A DNA stretch of 64,000 bases, from positions 374,501 through 438,500 of the forward strand of contig JAPDOI010000425.1 of the NCBI GenBank assembly GCA_029168955.1, given 5' to 3'. Of this stretch, positions 11,545 to 22,905 are shown piece by piece. The notes beneath the pieces are model-generated. The model did no database searches. It was not told where the DNA came from and worked only from the letters and a program-made list of their open reading frames with translations. Numbering within the stretch: the first letter of the stretch is position 1; each line of letters opens with the position of its first letter. The stretch comes from Aplectana chamaeleonis. Its lineage: Eukaryota > Nematoda > Chromadorea > Rhabditida > Cosmocercidae. The position numbers and the translations under genes are program-made.

Positions 11545-11701
11545 CGGGACAGGGGCCCTCTACACACCGAGGGAGGAGTTGTTCCGTTTTTGTAGTTTAA
11601 AACGTTACGCCACGATACGCGAGCGAAGTGGTCCCGAGTGGAATTAGGGCCGCGAAAGGCGGGACAACTCCTCTCTCGGTGTGTAGAGAGCCCCTGTCCT
11701 G
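11545..11701. repeat. Foldback repeat
   Basis: The left arm CGGGACAGGGGCCCTCTACA with CACCGAGGGAGGAGTTGT is matched in inverse by ACAACTCCTCTCTCGGTG and GTAGAGAGCCCCTGTCCTG. The span is about 157 bp and non-coding. Confidence 0.65.
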
Positions 11702-12275
11702 TCTGCCTCCCGTTCTCTCGCAGTCCCTAGGGCTCCGTCCATACGTGGCGAGAACGCTTGCTCTCGCTGTACAGCGCTCCTAAGCACTCTTTAACGCTGA
11801 CAGGTGCCCGTGCAAGCAGAAAGACACCGGCAAATGCCTCGTGTTGATTCGACTGAAAACGCTTGACCTGGTGATCACTCACTCGAATCGACTCGTTTGC
11901 TGCTCAGTTATCACGGTTTGGAATAATCTTGGTAGGCGTATCAAACATGAGGGCATTGGTTTCGAGGTAGGTTTGACTTTCATTGCTCGAGGAATAAAGC
12001 AGATGACTTGAGAGTGGCTGTATCTCTGCCGAATCGAGCGTAAGCGAGCAAGAGGAGGCGTAAACGCGCGGTAGCGGGCGTTAGCGCGAGAGCGGCTAGC
12101 AAATCGTGTGCCCTCGATGAACATTGATTTTGCGTAATCGCGCGCACTCGCGACGTATGGATGCTGCCTAACCTCCGCTCCGCACCCGCAGGTAGACTAG
12201 GAAGGAATTTTTGTCTGTGGTAGAGGATCACCTTAAGTGTCTCATAAAAGCAAGGCAATTCCATTTTTATGTGCT
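11702..12275. other. No gene recognised; GAGCG/CGCTC-rich
   Basis: The stretch is rich in GAGCGTTAGCG-like phrases and their complements. It could be another decayed foldback element. The longest frame here has no recognisable domain. Confidence 0.35.
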
Positions 12276-13146
12276 CAGACAGTCGGGGCTTAGTACGTCG
12301 GCACAATACCGTTAGTACGCCAGGGTAAACCTGGCGTACTAACGCTCGTTGTGTGCAAGGAGAAAACCTAAACAGGCAGCAGCGACTGTTTATCCATACA
12401 TGTTCCACCACACTGTTATGCCAGTGGAGGTATTCTACGAGTTTTATCATGTACTAACGTACCAAATTCATGCGTATTCAGCTTGATAAACGGTGTGGAT
12501 GAACGGTCGCTCCTGCCTTTTCAGGAGGCCCCGTGTGCAAGAGCTGCTGGTCGCGGCAGCATATCCTGCCAACGTATGCTGGCGTGCTAACGCTCATTAT
12601 CGACAGAATTAGGACTGCCACCCTCCTTACCGGTGTTCGGTATAATTCTTGTCACGGCCAGCAGCAAGGAGGCCATCCTCGCCGCGGGCCGCAACAAGGG
12701 CATCATCTTGGCCACGGTCCACCACGAGGAGGCTTCCCTCGCGATGGGCCATGGGGATGATCCGCTCAGCGTTCAGAATTCATTTCCGAAAAGTGACACA
12801 AGGTCACCTCCTCGGAGTGGTCTCAAAGGCCGACTGCCCCCTCAGCAAGACTAGCCGCCTTATATAGCCGCCGGCGGCGTACAAGAGGATGCTGTAATGT
12901 TCATTCGTATCAGACAAATCAATGGATGAGAGTAACAGCAGACATTAGGAGAGAATGGCTGGCAATAGCACGCGTGCCACGATAAACAAAGCGTTAGTAC
13001 TCCAGCACAAGCAGCCGGAGCTCCTGCTCCTTGGCAGCAGCTCCTGCTGTTACCAGTTGCTACAGCACGGGTGCTGTTAATCCCTTTGTGCCGGAGTACT
13101 GACGCACTGACGCTATTGTGCTGAAGTACAAAGCCCCCACTGTCTG
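12276..13146. mobile_element. Terminal-inverted-repeat element with internal hairpins
   Basis: The left end CAGACAGTCGGGGCTTAGTA and right end TACAAAGCCCCCACTGTCTG are inverses with few mismatches. Near the left is the hairpin GTTAGTACGCC-AGGGTAAACCT-GGCGTACTAAC (12311-12343). Near the right, AGTACTCCAGCACAAGC and GCCGGAGTACT form another. The plus-strand frames at 12533-12867 lie inside and look like by-products of GC-rich sequence. No transposase was seen. Confidence 0.65.
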
Positions 13147-13390
13147 AATGAAAGTAGATCAGACTTTGTCAAGATGATCGCTCAAAATCAGTTGTGCGTT
13201 TAATGAGTGGCGCTTTGTGCAATCACACGCGCACGCTGGAACGCACGCCCCGTGCTTTACTCAAATTGGAATGAAAAACGTACCTATTAGAGAATGGGGA
13301 AGGATATTGCAGGAACTGAAAGCACGCAGTTATGGGATTTTCTCAATGTCCACACAGTAGAACTTTGATGTAAACTAAGAAAAATTCTAA
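13147..13390. other. Short spacer, no gene recognised
   Basis: Spacer between two inverted-repeat elements. No motif noted. Confidence 0.3.
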
Positions 13391-13985
13391 CCAAAAGGGG
13401 TCTTCCAACCGAAAGAGGTTTGGTTCGTGTCAGAAACGTTCAACAAAAAGGGAACAATAGGAAAGTGAAGTGAGGAGAAAGTACAAAAAGTGGACAAGAT
13501 TCTCTCCAAGCGATATTCTCGGTCGACTCTTCTATACAGCGAAAACAAACCGTTGTGGTATTCTACTCGGAAGTACAGTGTAGTTCCAAAAAGAACTCCG
13601 ATCATGCGAGAACCGTTAAAAATATACATGTATTTGTATCTGACAGTTTTCATTGAAAGAGATTATGTCAAACTGACCAGAGCAGACGGTTAGCTCCAGC
13701 TCTTGGGAAAAATGAAACAATTGAAATACATTATTAACCAAGAGTAATCCCATATAATCTCGTGGACGAATAAAAGTCCTTTTTTTATAAACCATTATGT
13801 TCTTCCTCGTGAAATACCATAACGGTTTGTCTTCGCTGTATAGAAGAGTCGACCGAGAATATCGCATGGAGAGAATATTGTTCACTTTTTGTACACTCTC
13901 CTCACTTCACTTTCCTATTGTTCCCTTTTTGCTGGAACGTTTCTGACGCGAACCAAACCTCTTTCGCTTGGAAGACCCCTTTTGG
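13391..13985. mobile_element. Foldback element with ~200-bp arms
   Basis: The left arm begins CCAAAAGGGGTCTTCC and continues through GGTTTGGTTCG and CGGTCGACTCTTCTATACAG. The right arm carries the inverse of each, ending GGAAGACCCCTTTTGG. A central ~200 bp is single-copy. The open frames on both strands are mirror images of the arms and are not genes. Confidence 0.8.
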
Positions 13986-14096
13986 ATAGAATTGTTCATT
14001 TTTTCCTGATATTACGCAGTAATATCCCTCAAAAATATGCGACTCTTATCAACCTTTTTGGACTGATACGATAATCAGTAAGCAGTCAACAGACGA

Positions 14097-14371
14097 TTAT
14101 AAATTGCCATCGGCACAAAATTCTCACCGTCAACAAAATTCATGATAAGCAATTGATAAAGAGTAGGGTATAAAAAAATTGAGAGCGGTGTGTTTTCATT
14201 CTCACACCGTCTTTCTCTGGAGGTGAGCGGCTGAATCTGAACAGACTAAGGAATGGGATACAGCCTCACCGGTTATAAAAATATCACGATATCTGGACCT
14301 AAACATGGAAAACTCTTGGCAAGGAAAACTGCTACACTTCCGTGAGAGTTTTGTGCCGATGGTAAATTATG
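14097..14371. mobile_element. Short terminal-inverted-repeat element
   Basis: TTATAAATTGCCATCGGCAC at the left pairs with GTGCCGATGGTAAATTATG at the right, and the match extends through AAAATTCTCAC / GTGAGAGTTTT. It is about 275 bp, AT-rich and non-coding. Confidence 0.65.
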
Positions 14372-14460
14372 AACTTGTGCAATCAACTTGAGAAGCACGC
14401 TACAAATGAAGCGCTACTCACATTTCACGGCAATACGCACATATTACATGAACCGCTCTA

Positions 14461-16467
14461 CACTTTGCACAACGTCCGGAAAACGTCATTTCAAGCTTGA
14501 TACACTTTTCACGACGTCCCGATGACGTCATCAGAAGCCCGAAGCACTTTTCACGACGTCCCGATGACGTCATTAGAAGCCCGAAGCACCTTTCACGACG
14601 TCCCGATGACGTGATCAGAAGCCAGATGCACTTTTCACGACGTCCCGATGACGTCATCAGAAACCAGATGCATTTTTCACGACGTCCCGATGACGTCATC
14701 AGGAGCCCGAAGCACCTTTCACGACGTCCCGATGACGTCATCAGAAGCCCAAAGCACTTTTCACGACGTCCTGATGACGTCATTGGAAGTCCGAAGCACT
14801 TTTCACGACGTCCCGGTGACGTCATCAGAAGCCAGATGCATTTTTCACGACGTCCCGATGACGTCATCAGAAGCCCGAACCACTTTTCACGACGTCCGAT
14901 GACGTCATCAGAAGCCAGATGCACTTTTCACGACGTTCCGATGACGTCATCAGAGGCCCGAAGCACTTTTCACGACGTCCCGATGACGTCATCAGAAGCC
15001 CGAAGCACCTTTCACGACGTCCCAATGACGTCATCAGAAGCCAGATGCACTTTTCACGACGTCTTGATGACGCCATCAGAAGCCAGATGCACTTTTCACG
15101 ACGTCCCGATGACGTCATCAGAAGCCCGAAGCACTTTTCACGACGTCCCGATGACGTCATTAGAAGCCCGAAGCACCTTTCACGACGTCCCGATGACGTG
15201 ATCAGAAGCCAGATGCACTTTTCACGACGTCCCTATGACGTCATCAGAAGCCCAAAGCACTTTTCACGACGTCCCGATGAAGTCATCAGAAGCCAGAAAC
15301 ATTTTTCACGACGTCCCGATGACGTCATCAGAAACCAGATGCATTTTTCACGACGTCCCGATGACGTCATCAGGAGCCCGAAGCACCTTTCACGACGTCC
15401 CGATGACGTCATCAGAAGCCCAAAGCACTTTTCACGACGTCCTGATGACGTCATTGGAAGTCCGAAGCACTTTTCACGACGTCCCGGTGACGTCATCAGA
15501 AGCCAGATGCATTTTTCACGACGTCCCGATGACGTCATCAGAAGCCCGAACCACTTTTCACGACGTCCGATGACGTCATCAGAAGCCAGATGCACTTTTC
15601 ACGACGTTCCGATGACGTCATCAGAGGCCCGAAGCACTTTTCACGACGTCCCGATGACGTCATCAGAAGCCCGAAGCACCTTTCACGACGTCCCAATGAC
15701 GTCATCAGAAGCCAGATGCACTTTTCACGACGTCTTGATGACGCCATCAGAAGCCAGATGCACTTTTCACGACGTCCCGATGACGTCATCAGAAGCCCGA
15801 AGCACTTTTCACGACGTCCCGATGACGTCATTAGAAGCCCGAAGCACTTTTCACGACGTCCCGATGACGTCATCAGAGGCCCGAAGCACTTTTCACGACG
15901 TCCCGATGACGTCATTAGAAGTCCGAAGCACTTTTCACGACGTCCCGATGACGTCATCAGAAGCCAGATGCATTTTTCACGACGTCCCGATGACGTCATC
16001 AGAAGCCCGAAGCACTTTTCACGACGTCCCGATGACGTCATCAGAAGCCCGAAGCACCTTTCACGACGTCCCGATGACGTCATCAGAAGCCAGATGAACT
16101 TTTAACGACGTCTTGATGACGCCATCAGAAGCCAGATGCACTTTTCACGACGTCCCGATGACGTCATTAGAAGCCCGAAGCACTTTTCACGACGTCCCGA
16201 TGACGTCATCAGAGGCCCGAAGCACTTTTCACGACGTCCCGATGACGTCATTAGAAGTCCGAAGCACTTTTCACGGCGTCCCGATGACGTCATCAGAAGC
16301 CCGAAGCACTTTTCACGATCCCGATGACGTTATCAGAAGCCCAAAGCACTTTTCACGACGTCCCGATGACGTCATCAGAAACCAGATGCACTTTTCACGA
16401 CGTCTTGATCACGTCATCAGAAGCCAGATGCACTTTTCACGACGTCTTGATGACGTCATCAGAAGCC
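14461..16467. repeat. Minisatellite: ~48 tandem copies of a 42-bp unit containing TGACGTCA
   Basis: The unit reads CACTTTTCACGACGTCCCGA, then TGACGTCATCAGAAGC, then C(C/A)GA(A/T)G. By hand count about 39 of 48 units keep the perfect palindrome TGACGTCA, the consensus CRE/ATF site. The first unit (14461) is degenerate, and the last ends before the unique sequence at 16468. Because 42 is a multiple of 3 and the unit has no stop in several frames, long open frames appear on both strands. I read them as artefacts. An exact larger repeat of 16 units (671 bp) is visible: the block 14629-15091 recurs at 15300-15762. Confidence 0.97.
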
Positions 16468-16840
16468 GTACTCACCTACAAATCGATCACTTACCAGCCT
16501 ACGTATCCCCTACCTTACCTGTCTGCCAAGTTAATTGTCTGCTACCATTGGCAGTGGCTATTAGCAGTGAGCACTGAAAAGGGTGACGGCCCACGGCCTA
16601 CGGCGCACACTGAAAATTTCTTAAGCTTTTGGGCTCAAAACTTTGTTATTTGCGAACCGATTTGGCTGAAATTTGGACAGCAGGTGTCTTCTGGACCCCT
16701 TCACTTATATCCAGAAGGAAATCTTAAGAAATTCTGTTTTAAAGATTCTATAAACTATTTTATAAAATTCTAAGTGATCACGAGGCCTAGGCAAAACCAA
16801 ACCTCTCCAGCCGTTTCGCGGCTGGAGCGATTAGAGCGGG
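16468..16840. other. No gene recognised
   Basis: Single-copy sequence between the minisatellite and a MITE fragment. A short hairpin, CCAGCCGTTTCGCGGCTGG, lies at 16808-16826. Confidence 0.4.
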
Positions 16841-16930
16841 AGTAAGTCTTTGTAACCTTGGAAACACTTGGTAGCTAATGCACTATTTCTAGTGATAAAC
16901 CCAAGGACGAAAATCTTTGTGAACACTTCC
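16841..16930. repeat. 3' fragment of a family A MITE
   Basis: TGTAACCTTGGAAACACTTG and GACGAAAATCTTTGTGAACACTTCC align with the last ~90 bp of the family A copies (TAACACTTGGAGGCCAACG, ACGAAAATCATCGTGAACAC). The rest of the element is missing or too diverged to see. Confidence 0.55.
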
Positions 16931-16934
16931 CCCA

Positions 16935-17383
16935 AAATTACACGCTCGTAAACGTGGTTAAGATAACTACGGAAATAAAATGGTATAGCGCAGGACACAA
17001 AACGTCAAAAACGACCCACGATGCCGCTACACCAATAAGAAGCTGGCCCCGCCATGTACTTATCCGCCCCTGAATTTGCCGTATTACTTCAGAACAGGGC
17101 TGTTGGGCCATCCCCACCGTCGGCGACGTTTGTGGGTGGTACAATAAGTACAATAAGAAAACCACATAAATCGACAACGGTGAGAATGGCCCAGCTTCCA
17201 TGTTTTAGAGGATGACAACAAATACAGGGGCGGAGAAATACAGGGGCGGGGCCTACTTCTTACTCGTGTAGCGGCATTGTGGGTCGTTTCTGACGATTCG
17301 AAATGCGTAAGCGTTGTGTTCTGAGCCATATCTTTCTATTTCCGCAGTTGTCTCAACCACGTTTACGAGCGTAAATGCTACCT
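16935..17383. mobile_element. Foldback element family G copy 2
   Basis: It aligns with 10528-11476 without its nested MITE. Shared phrases include CGTCAAAAACGACCCACGAT, TGTTGGGCCATC and its inverse GGCCCAGC, and CATTGTGGGTCGTTTCTGACG. It ends GTAAATGCTACCT before TTAA (17384-17387). On its right it abuts a Tc1-type transposase fragment, so it probably inserted into that older element. Confidence 0.75.
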
Positions 17384-17387
17384 TTAA

Positions 17388-17640
17388 GTAGATGGATTTA
17401 TCCCCAATATTGTGGCAGTAACAGCTGGAACCGCTCGGTCCATGCTGGTTGAACTTCATCTCATCGGGAAAGACTATCAAACATTGATTTTTGCCACCTT
17501 CATCCTTTCGCGTACTGGGTCCAACCTTCGTGGACATCTGCTAAAGTTACATCTATATTCAAATCGCATCATCTGTATTCAAATCACTTTCTTATGACGC
17601 TCGGCAAGCATCCTTTCCTCAAAATGTGTCGCTAATCGCA
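17388..17640 (-). pseudogene. Tc1-type transposase fragment
   Basis: The minus-strand frame ending near 17388 reads CLIVFPDEMKFNQHGPSGSS and then CYCHNIGDKS. This matches the Tc1 family pattern V-I-F-S-D-E-K-K-F-N-x-D-G-P-D-G-x-x-x-Y-W-H-D around the second catalytic aspartate. Upstream, HFEERMLAERHKK resembles the helix before it. Stops interrupt the frame, and the foldback at 16935-17383 removes the rest. It is a relic, not an active gene. Confidence 0.6.
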
Positions 17641-18105
17641 CATAAACGCCTCGCGGGAGCTCAATGGAAGTACACTGATCGGTGTTGTTCAGATACCACT
17701 ACCCTGGGCGTAGTTGATTTCCTTGGCAATGAACGGAATGCATTTGTGTGCCCGGTAAATCTGGTCGAATTCCCCAAAAATGAGCAGTCGACAGAGATGC
17801 GTGATCGAACGTGTTTCTGACTTCAAATCTGATTTTAATGTTGAATTTAGGACGGGATGGCAAAGCTATGGGAGTTTATTCCACATTTTCGAAGCTGATC
17901 CTATGATAATGAAGCGTTGTGTTAATAGATAAATGTCAACATTATTTCGGACGTAGAGTCCGAAAATCACAACCACGATTCGAGTTCTCATTTTCATTGA
18001 AACGCTATTTTCATGGGCGATCTCATGGTTATAAAACGCACTGTAGGTCCATTTGAGTGAACCTTGTCACGGCCGAATGTTTAACCCCGCTCTAAAGTGT
18101 TTCAG
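17641..18105. other. No gene recognised
   Basis: May contain further decayed transposase sequence upstream of the Tc1-type fragment, but I cannot align it with confidence. Confidence 0.3.
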
Positions 18106-18109
18106 TTGA

Positions 18110-18809
18110 AGGCAACGTACAAGTTTCTAGAAAGCTCCCGAATACCGGAGGAAAACGGTTCAAAGGAATCTCTAAAATATTTTGATTATGCCTTTCGGTG
18201 TGTTTCGGGAGACTGCAGACAAAGCGTCAAACTTGACCTCGGCTATTGATTCTGCGCTTGAAAACTCTTAGGTGACTTTGTTTCCGTTTCTTGTACCGAA
18301 AACTCCTTAAAAATTAAATGCACCAGTGCACATGCTGGGATGTTAGAACCTTTCAATATAAGTATTCAAAAACAGTGCACGTTCCTCTGACGAAACGAAA
18401 TCAAGACAATGGTTTTACGACGAGGGCGGGGGTGATCCAATGGTTTGGCTGGTCCACGAGGCTTTCACCCGCTTCCTGATCGTTTTTCGTCGCACTCCGT
18501 TCCTACTCTTCTTAGAGGGACCCAAAGCTTACGTTTTCGCCGTAAAACGAGAAACATTTTTCTCTGACATTCGCCGCATTCAGCGCGTGATGTGCTGCAA
18601 CAATAACGCTGGACTACCTTGAAGCACGTGCTCCTGCGATTAAATTCTGCAGCACGTGTTCGTGAAATAAAATTTTGCAGCACGTACTGCTGTTGAGAGC
18701 GCGTTCCCCCGCGGTAGAGCCATGCTATGGTTCTGGTACACTCGAATTGAATGCATATCCGCCACGCATTGAATGCGGGGATTTTCTGAGTTCATCGTGA
18801 ACACTTCCT
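18110..18809. mobile_element. TTAA-type MITE, family B copy 2, enlarged
   Basis: It starts AGGCAACGTACAAG after TTGA and ends TTCATCGTGAACACTTCCT before CTAA. It aligns with 8756-9261 (TTGTACCGAAAACTCCTTAA; GACCCAAAGCTTACGTTTTC) but is ~200 bp longer. The extra part, near 18590-18715, has three GCACGT phrases (AAGCACGTGCTCC, GCAGCACGTGTTC, GCAGCACGTACTG) and may be a nested insertion. Confidence 0.65.
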
Positions 18810-18849
18810 CTAACACAGTCGAAATCACTTTCTGAACACCCTAATAATT

Positions 18850-19283
18850 GCTTGGTGGGTGCCTTAGGCGCTATTCATACTCCTCAATGCCAGCGCGCAT
18901 CACGCGTCGGCTTGGCGTTGGAGTATGAATACTTTCTACGCACGTCGCACACGTGACGAGCTTGCGAATACTATTACTATTTCAGCAGCGACGCTATGGC
19001 GGAGCGGTTTGAAGTGTATCTTAACTTATTGGCCAAGCAAAATCTGTGCACGCGTTCACTATCATGGTAGCAGAGGATAGTACTAGATTAAATCAATATA
19101 AGACGGAATGAAATTAATGATGGATTAGCAATAAGAATGATGGAAAGTCTTTACGGCCGTCGCCAAAAAGGTGGAGCGGGCGTGACGCGCGTGTCGCGTG
19201 GCGTCAGGCCATTCATACTCCAACGCCACCCCGCGGGTGACGCGCTGGCGTTGAATGGTATGAATAGCGCTTTAGCGCCCAAC
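18850..19283. mobile_element. Foldback element (GGCGCTATTCATAC ends)
   Basis: The left arm GGCGCTATTCATACTCC with AATGCCAGCGCG is inverted at the right as CGCGCTGGCGTTGAATGG and TATGAATAGCGC. Inner copies of CCAACGCC / GGCGTTGGAGTATGAAT add a second layer of symmetry. It is non-coding. Confidence 0.65.
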
Positions 19284-21455
19284 TAAGAAAACCCGCTTAA
19301 CTAGATTCAGAGAATTCCGCAGCTTTTCCAAATTATATAAAAACGTCACTTGAAGTACATCAAATAGTATGAACTTCGTTGGAAACGCTGTTTGCGACCA
19401 ATTGTCCACCCTAGTTACGGAGGAGGGTCACGCTCTTCTGCATCTCGCTTATTTGGAGAAGTTAAAATCGCGCATCAAGCAGATGTGATATGAAAATATC
19501 CTCTGTTTCGGAGGCAAACTTAGTCTGTTAATTTGCGTGCTTATGCGGGATGAGGGTGGAGAGAGAGCGATAAGTGTATGGGAGAAAGGGACGCAGCATA
19601 TGCGCGCACACGCACGCGATCTACGGCAATGAATTTCACCCCCATAGATAATATCTAACCACAATCTTGAGAAAATCTCAATATTAACGCTGTAGAGAGC
19701 TTTTGGGAGCTGCGAAAGACTATTGAAAACACACTAGCAATCAAACGAATAGGTTTGAAAACGTGGAGACCAAAAAACATGTCTACTTCCGCCAAGTCAT
19801 AACTGAGGAAAATCATAAAAACAAATGTGCATGTAGGAGAGAAGTTAAACGATTCGGTCTGACACGGAAGTCAAGTCAGAAGACAGCCACAAACGATAAC
19901 AAGACATGAGGCAACGAGGTGGAACATCCGAAAACATGCACGAATGGAATAGAATTCGGAGGCGCTGTGCTTCCATAAATAAGCGTAAACTACCTCAAAA
20001 GATGTTTTCGTCGCCGATCGCCCACCACATCACCAATCAACGAACTTAGAAACAGTGACAGAATGAAGTCACGCGACGAACATTTTCTTCTCTTTTCGGG
20101 AAACTCCCAATCCTGTTCTGACGACAAAGGAAAAATCAAAGGTTCTGGTGAAATCAGTCAATACAACGGTCGAACACCTATTTTTCAAATCTAGCCTGCC
20201 TATGAGGTCAAACATTTCCAAAAACTGTGCCCCGATAGCAAAATGTTAAGTATTATTAGAGAATTGAGCTGCTGTTGGTGAATAATTTTTCCCATTTTTT
20301 TTCTTCAAAGCAACTTTCCTAACAAAATTAAAAATAATCATTTGGTCGTTAATCAGCACAATGCACTAGACTTGAGATATTATTCGAAAGATATTCGAAT
20401 ATTAGAAGATACAGATTCCAATCAATTCGTGCCTTCGAAATTTCTGTTCCTTTCCATATTTGTTTTATTCGAAAAGTGATGTAATCGCTTTTTAAAAGCA
20501 CAGTTCATCCTCGGAATCGCTTTTCAACTTCACTGAATTTCCCGCTGATAACATCGGCGTTTTCAGGATAGCTCAAAGCCCACTACGAACGGAGTTAGAG
20601 CCCCTCAAAATTTTTGAGTTTGAGCGAGATTTTTTTAGACAGTATATTGGGGGTCTGCCCTTACAAGGGACGACCTCCCGGGGTAGGAGACGTCATGAAA
20701 AAAGTTCTCCTGAAAGTTGTGGGGGATGGGTAGAGTAACATTACTGTATGTTGGGTTTTCACTATGGACCTTCCGGTAGAGCAAAAAATCGGAAACACAT
20801 GAAAAACTAGCGGGTGTGTTCTCTTCAACCGTCCACCACGGCAGTGCTTTCGGTTTTTCAGAAGCGAAAATTGGCTGGCTACTATATCTAACACCCATCT
20901 AACTATGTACCTCAATATGCTTTATTCGGATCAATATGGAGAGATTTTTTTCGGCTTTTTTTTTCGCCACATACTCACTCACCCTCGAACTCCAGATATT
21001 CGAAAAAATTCTGCGCGACCGAGCCGAATTTGTAGTTTTCGATGAAGGGTTAGCAGATGTATTAGGATTGTAGCCTTCTGAAAATGAAAACTGCGACCAT
21101 GATGATGATTTTTAAGAAAGGGTCATCGCTTCGCTTCTTACAAAGGCAATGCTTTTTCTTTGATGATTCGCAAATGACTTTCATGTGTTCAAGAAAGGTG
21201 TTTTCCTTTACTCGAGAAGAGTAATACAAAGTTACAAGATGTTCACTTTACAATATTTCTCAATAAATCAGAAACGCTAGCAAAAGAAGGTGAGAAGAAT
21301 AATTTTTGAATAAGGTGAGGAAATGCTCATGTACCACAGGGATTCACGCGATAGAAATTGCAAATACAGTGAGATTGGAAAAAGCAGGTTAAAATGTGAA
21401 TGAGAAACCTCGTTGGTAAACAATCGAATAAATGCAAATCATTTTTATCAGAGGA
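19284..21455. other. No gene recognised; includes repeat H near 19470-19640
   Basis: Mostly AT-rich with no recognisable frames. The part 19470-19640 (TTTCGGAGGCAAACTTAG, then GCGCGCACACGCACGCGAT) is a dispersed repeat. It is also present at 39095-39245 and, in the opposite orientation, at 35286-35440. Confidence 0.45.
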
Positions 21456-21545
21456 TGCATTGCGGGAATAGAGCCCGCAACCCTTCGAAGTTTATCATTT
21501 TCCATCGTTATCCTCTCGACCATCCCCGCACAGTGGCTCAACAAC
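21456..21545 (-). other. Degenerate tRNA-like sequence
   Basis: On the minus strand GGATGGTCGAGAGGATAACG resembles the D-arm side of a class II tRNA. Downstream, a perfect stem TGCGGG / CCCGCA encloses CTCTATT, as a T-arm would. I cannot pair a good acceptor or anticodon stem, so this is probably a decayed tRNA or a tRNA-derived SINE head rather than a working gene. Confidence 0.35.
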
Positions 21546-22625
21546 TTCGATGAAGTGATACGAGGAATGAAATGCAGAGTGAGCTTGGAAACGGCTTACT
21601 TCTCCCGAATGGGCTAGAATCGAACTGTTAAACCTTGTGTAAGGCAATTTTATTGTAACTTATTGTGTGCCGAACATACTAACTCACTCCAGGGCCCGTA
21701 GCAATCCCGCCGAAAGGTGGGAGCTCATAGCTGCCTCCCCGGCGCGAGGTGGTGGCTCACATCGCGAGTGAAATAGGTGGAGGCCACCGTATCCTAATGC
21801 ACGTGTGCGTGCTGAGGTGGTGACTTCGCTCGCAGCCGAATGTCACCCACCTCGGCACGCAGCCATGGACCTGAGGTCTAAAGGGGAGCCACGAGCTGCG
21901 AGTGGAAAGTGGAAATAGCGCGCATATTGCAGAGGGGCGTGGGGAGGGAGCCAAGTCATGGGTCGTGCATGACCGAGGTGGTGGCGGCGCGGGGAAGAGA
22001 ACACGATCGTTTGACCTTTTCTGGCGACTTTTGACCACCTCCGTGAAGGTTTAAGTGAAATTCTGAGTTTTGCACTGATCATGTGAAAATTCCCCCAATG
22101 GCTGTTATTAGGGCATTGGAATGATAACCTCCCCTAAAATGTGATAAATCTTGGAGGAAAAATCATTATGAAGCCTACAACAACGGAAAACACTTCAATG
22201 AGTGGAGATCCATGCCACAATGCTGTTAGCCGTCTTCCAAAAACGCAAAATCAATCGCTCTTTATCAGCTGTTGATTTTTTGAGGACGCTGATTTCCCCC
22301 TGGTCTCTCTTCATTTTTGCTGTTTCTGAGCCTTCAAATTGGTTCTCTCTTCATAAAAAGCTGTACGTGAACTGTCTATACTGAGTGATACACTCCTTAA
22401 GTTTCCTTCGCGGATTCACGAAAACAATTTGAAGTTGAATTGGACAAAGTATTTTTTTCCAGAGGGCTGACCAATTTTTCGAATGGTTTCATGGTTCACT
22501 ATTTTTTGTATGGTTGCATAGTTCACTAATTTTGAGCCGTAGTTAAGATATGTTCTGAAAATTTCTTCGCGATGAAAAGTTCGAGATCGTTTTTCAGTTA
22601 AGCTCTGGTACATCCCTAGTGACCT
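21546..22625. other. No gene recognised; GC-rich patch 21690-22040
   Basis: The patch is unusually GC-rich with many AGGTGG / CCACCT phrases on both strands (GCGAGGTGGTGGCTCAC, ACCGAGGTGGTGGCGG). It looks like decayed repeat rather than coding sequence. The rest is AT-rich and featureless. Confidence 0.35.
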
Positions 22626-22905
22626 GGGGCGGCATGCACGTACGCGGCGGGTTAGGTTGGGGTTAGGCAGGGTTTGGGGCGTCGGCGCGTTTGACCATTG
22701 CTGTGCGAGTGCTGGAGATAATCAATAGTTGGGGTCTCAACGGGGCTTCGGCTGCCCCACCCTCCTACGTAGGGTTTGCGAGGGAACGATTTTTCAGTGC
22801 TAGCCTAACCCCCTTTTAGCCCTCGCGCTGCTATCATCAAACGCGCCGACGCTCCAAACCCTGCCTAACCCCAACGTAACCCGCCGCGTACGTGCACGCC
22901 GCCCC
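22626..22905. mobile_element. Foldback element, 280 bp
   Basis: The left arm GGGGCGGCATGCACGTACGC, then GGCGGGTTAGGTTGGGGTTA, then GCAGGGTTTGGGGCGTCGGC, is inverted at the right almost base for base (ending GCGTACGTGCACGCCGCCCC). The arms are ~75 bp with a central non-matching core. It is non-coding. Confidence 0.75.

Noticed and set aside
12533..12867. Overlapping plus-strand frames with histidine/glycine/proline-rich products
   Set aside because: They lie inside a terminal-inverted-repeat element, overlap in three frames, and their composition follows local GC-rich sequence.
13387..13885. Several ~90-codon frames on both strands
   Set aside because: They are mirror images of the two arms of one foldback element.
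14461..16467. CRISPR-like regular repeats
   Set aside because: Units are contiguous with no unique spacers, and the genome is eukaryotic. It is a minisatellite.
14418..16577. Long open frames on both strands (up to ~390 codons) in the minisatellite
   Set aside because: The unit is 42 bp (14 codons) without stops in several frames, so open frames arise automatically. Frames overlap on both strands and shift at indels, which is not how a repeat protein would look.
21432..21617. Plus-strand frame with GIEPATLRSLS-like text
   Set aside because: This phrase commonly arises from translating the complement of tRNA-like T-arms. The site is better read as a degenerate tRNA/SINE head.
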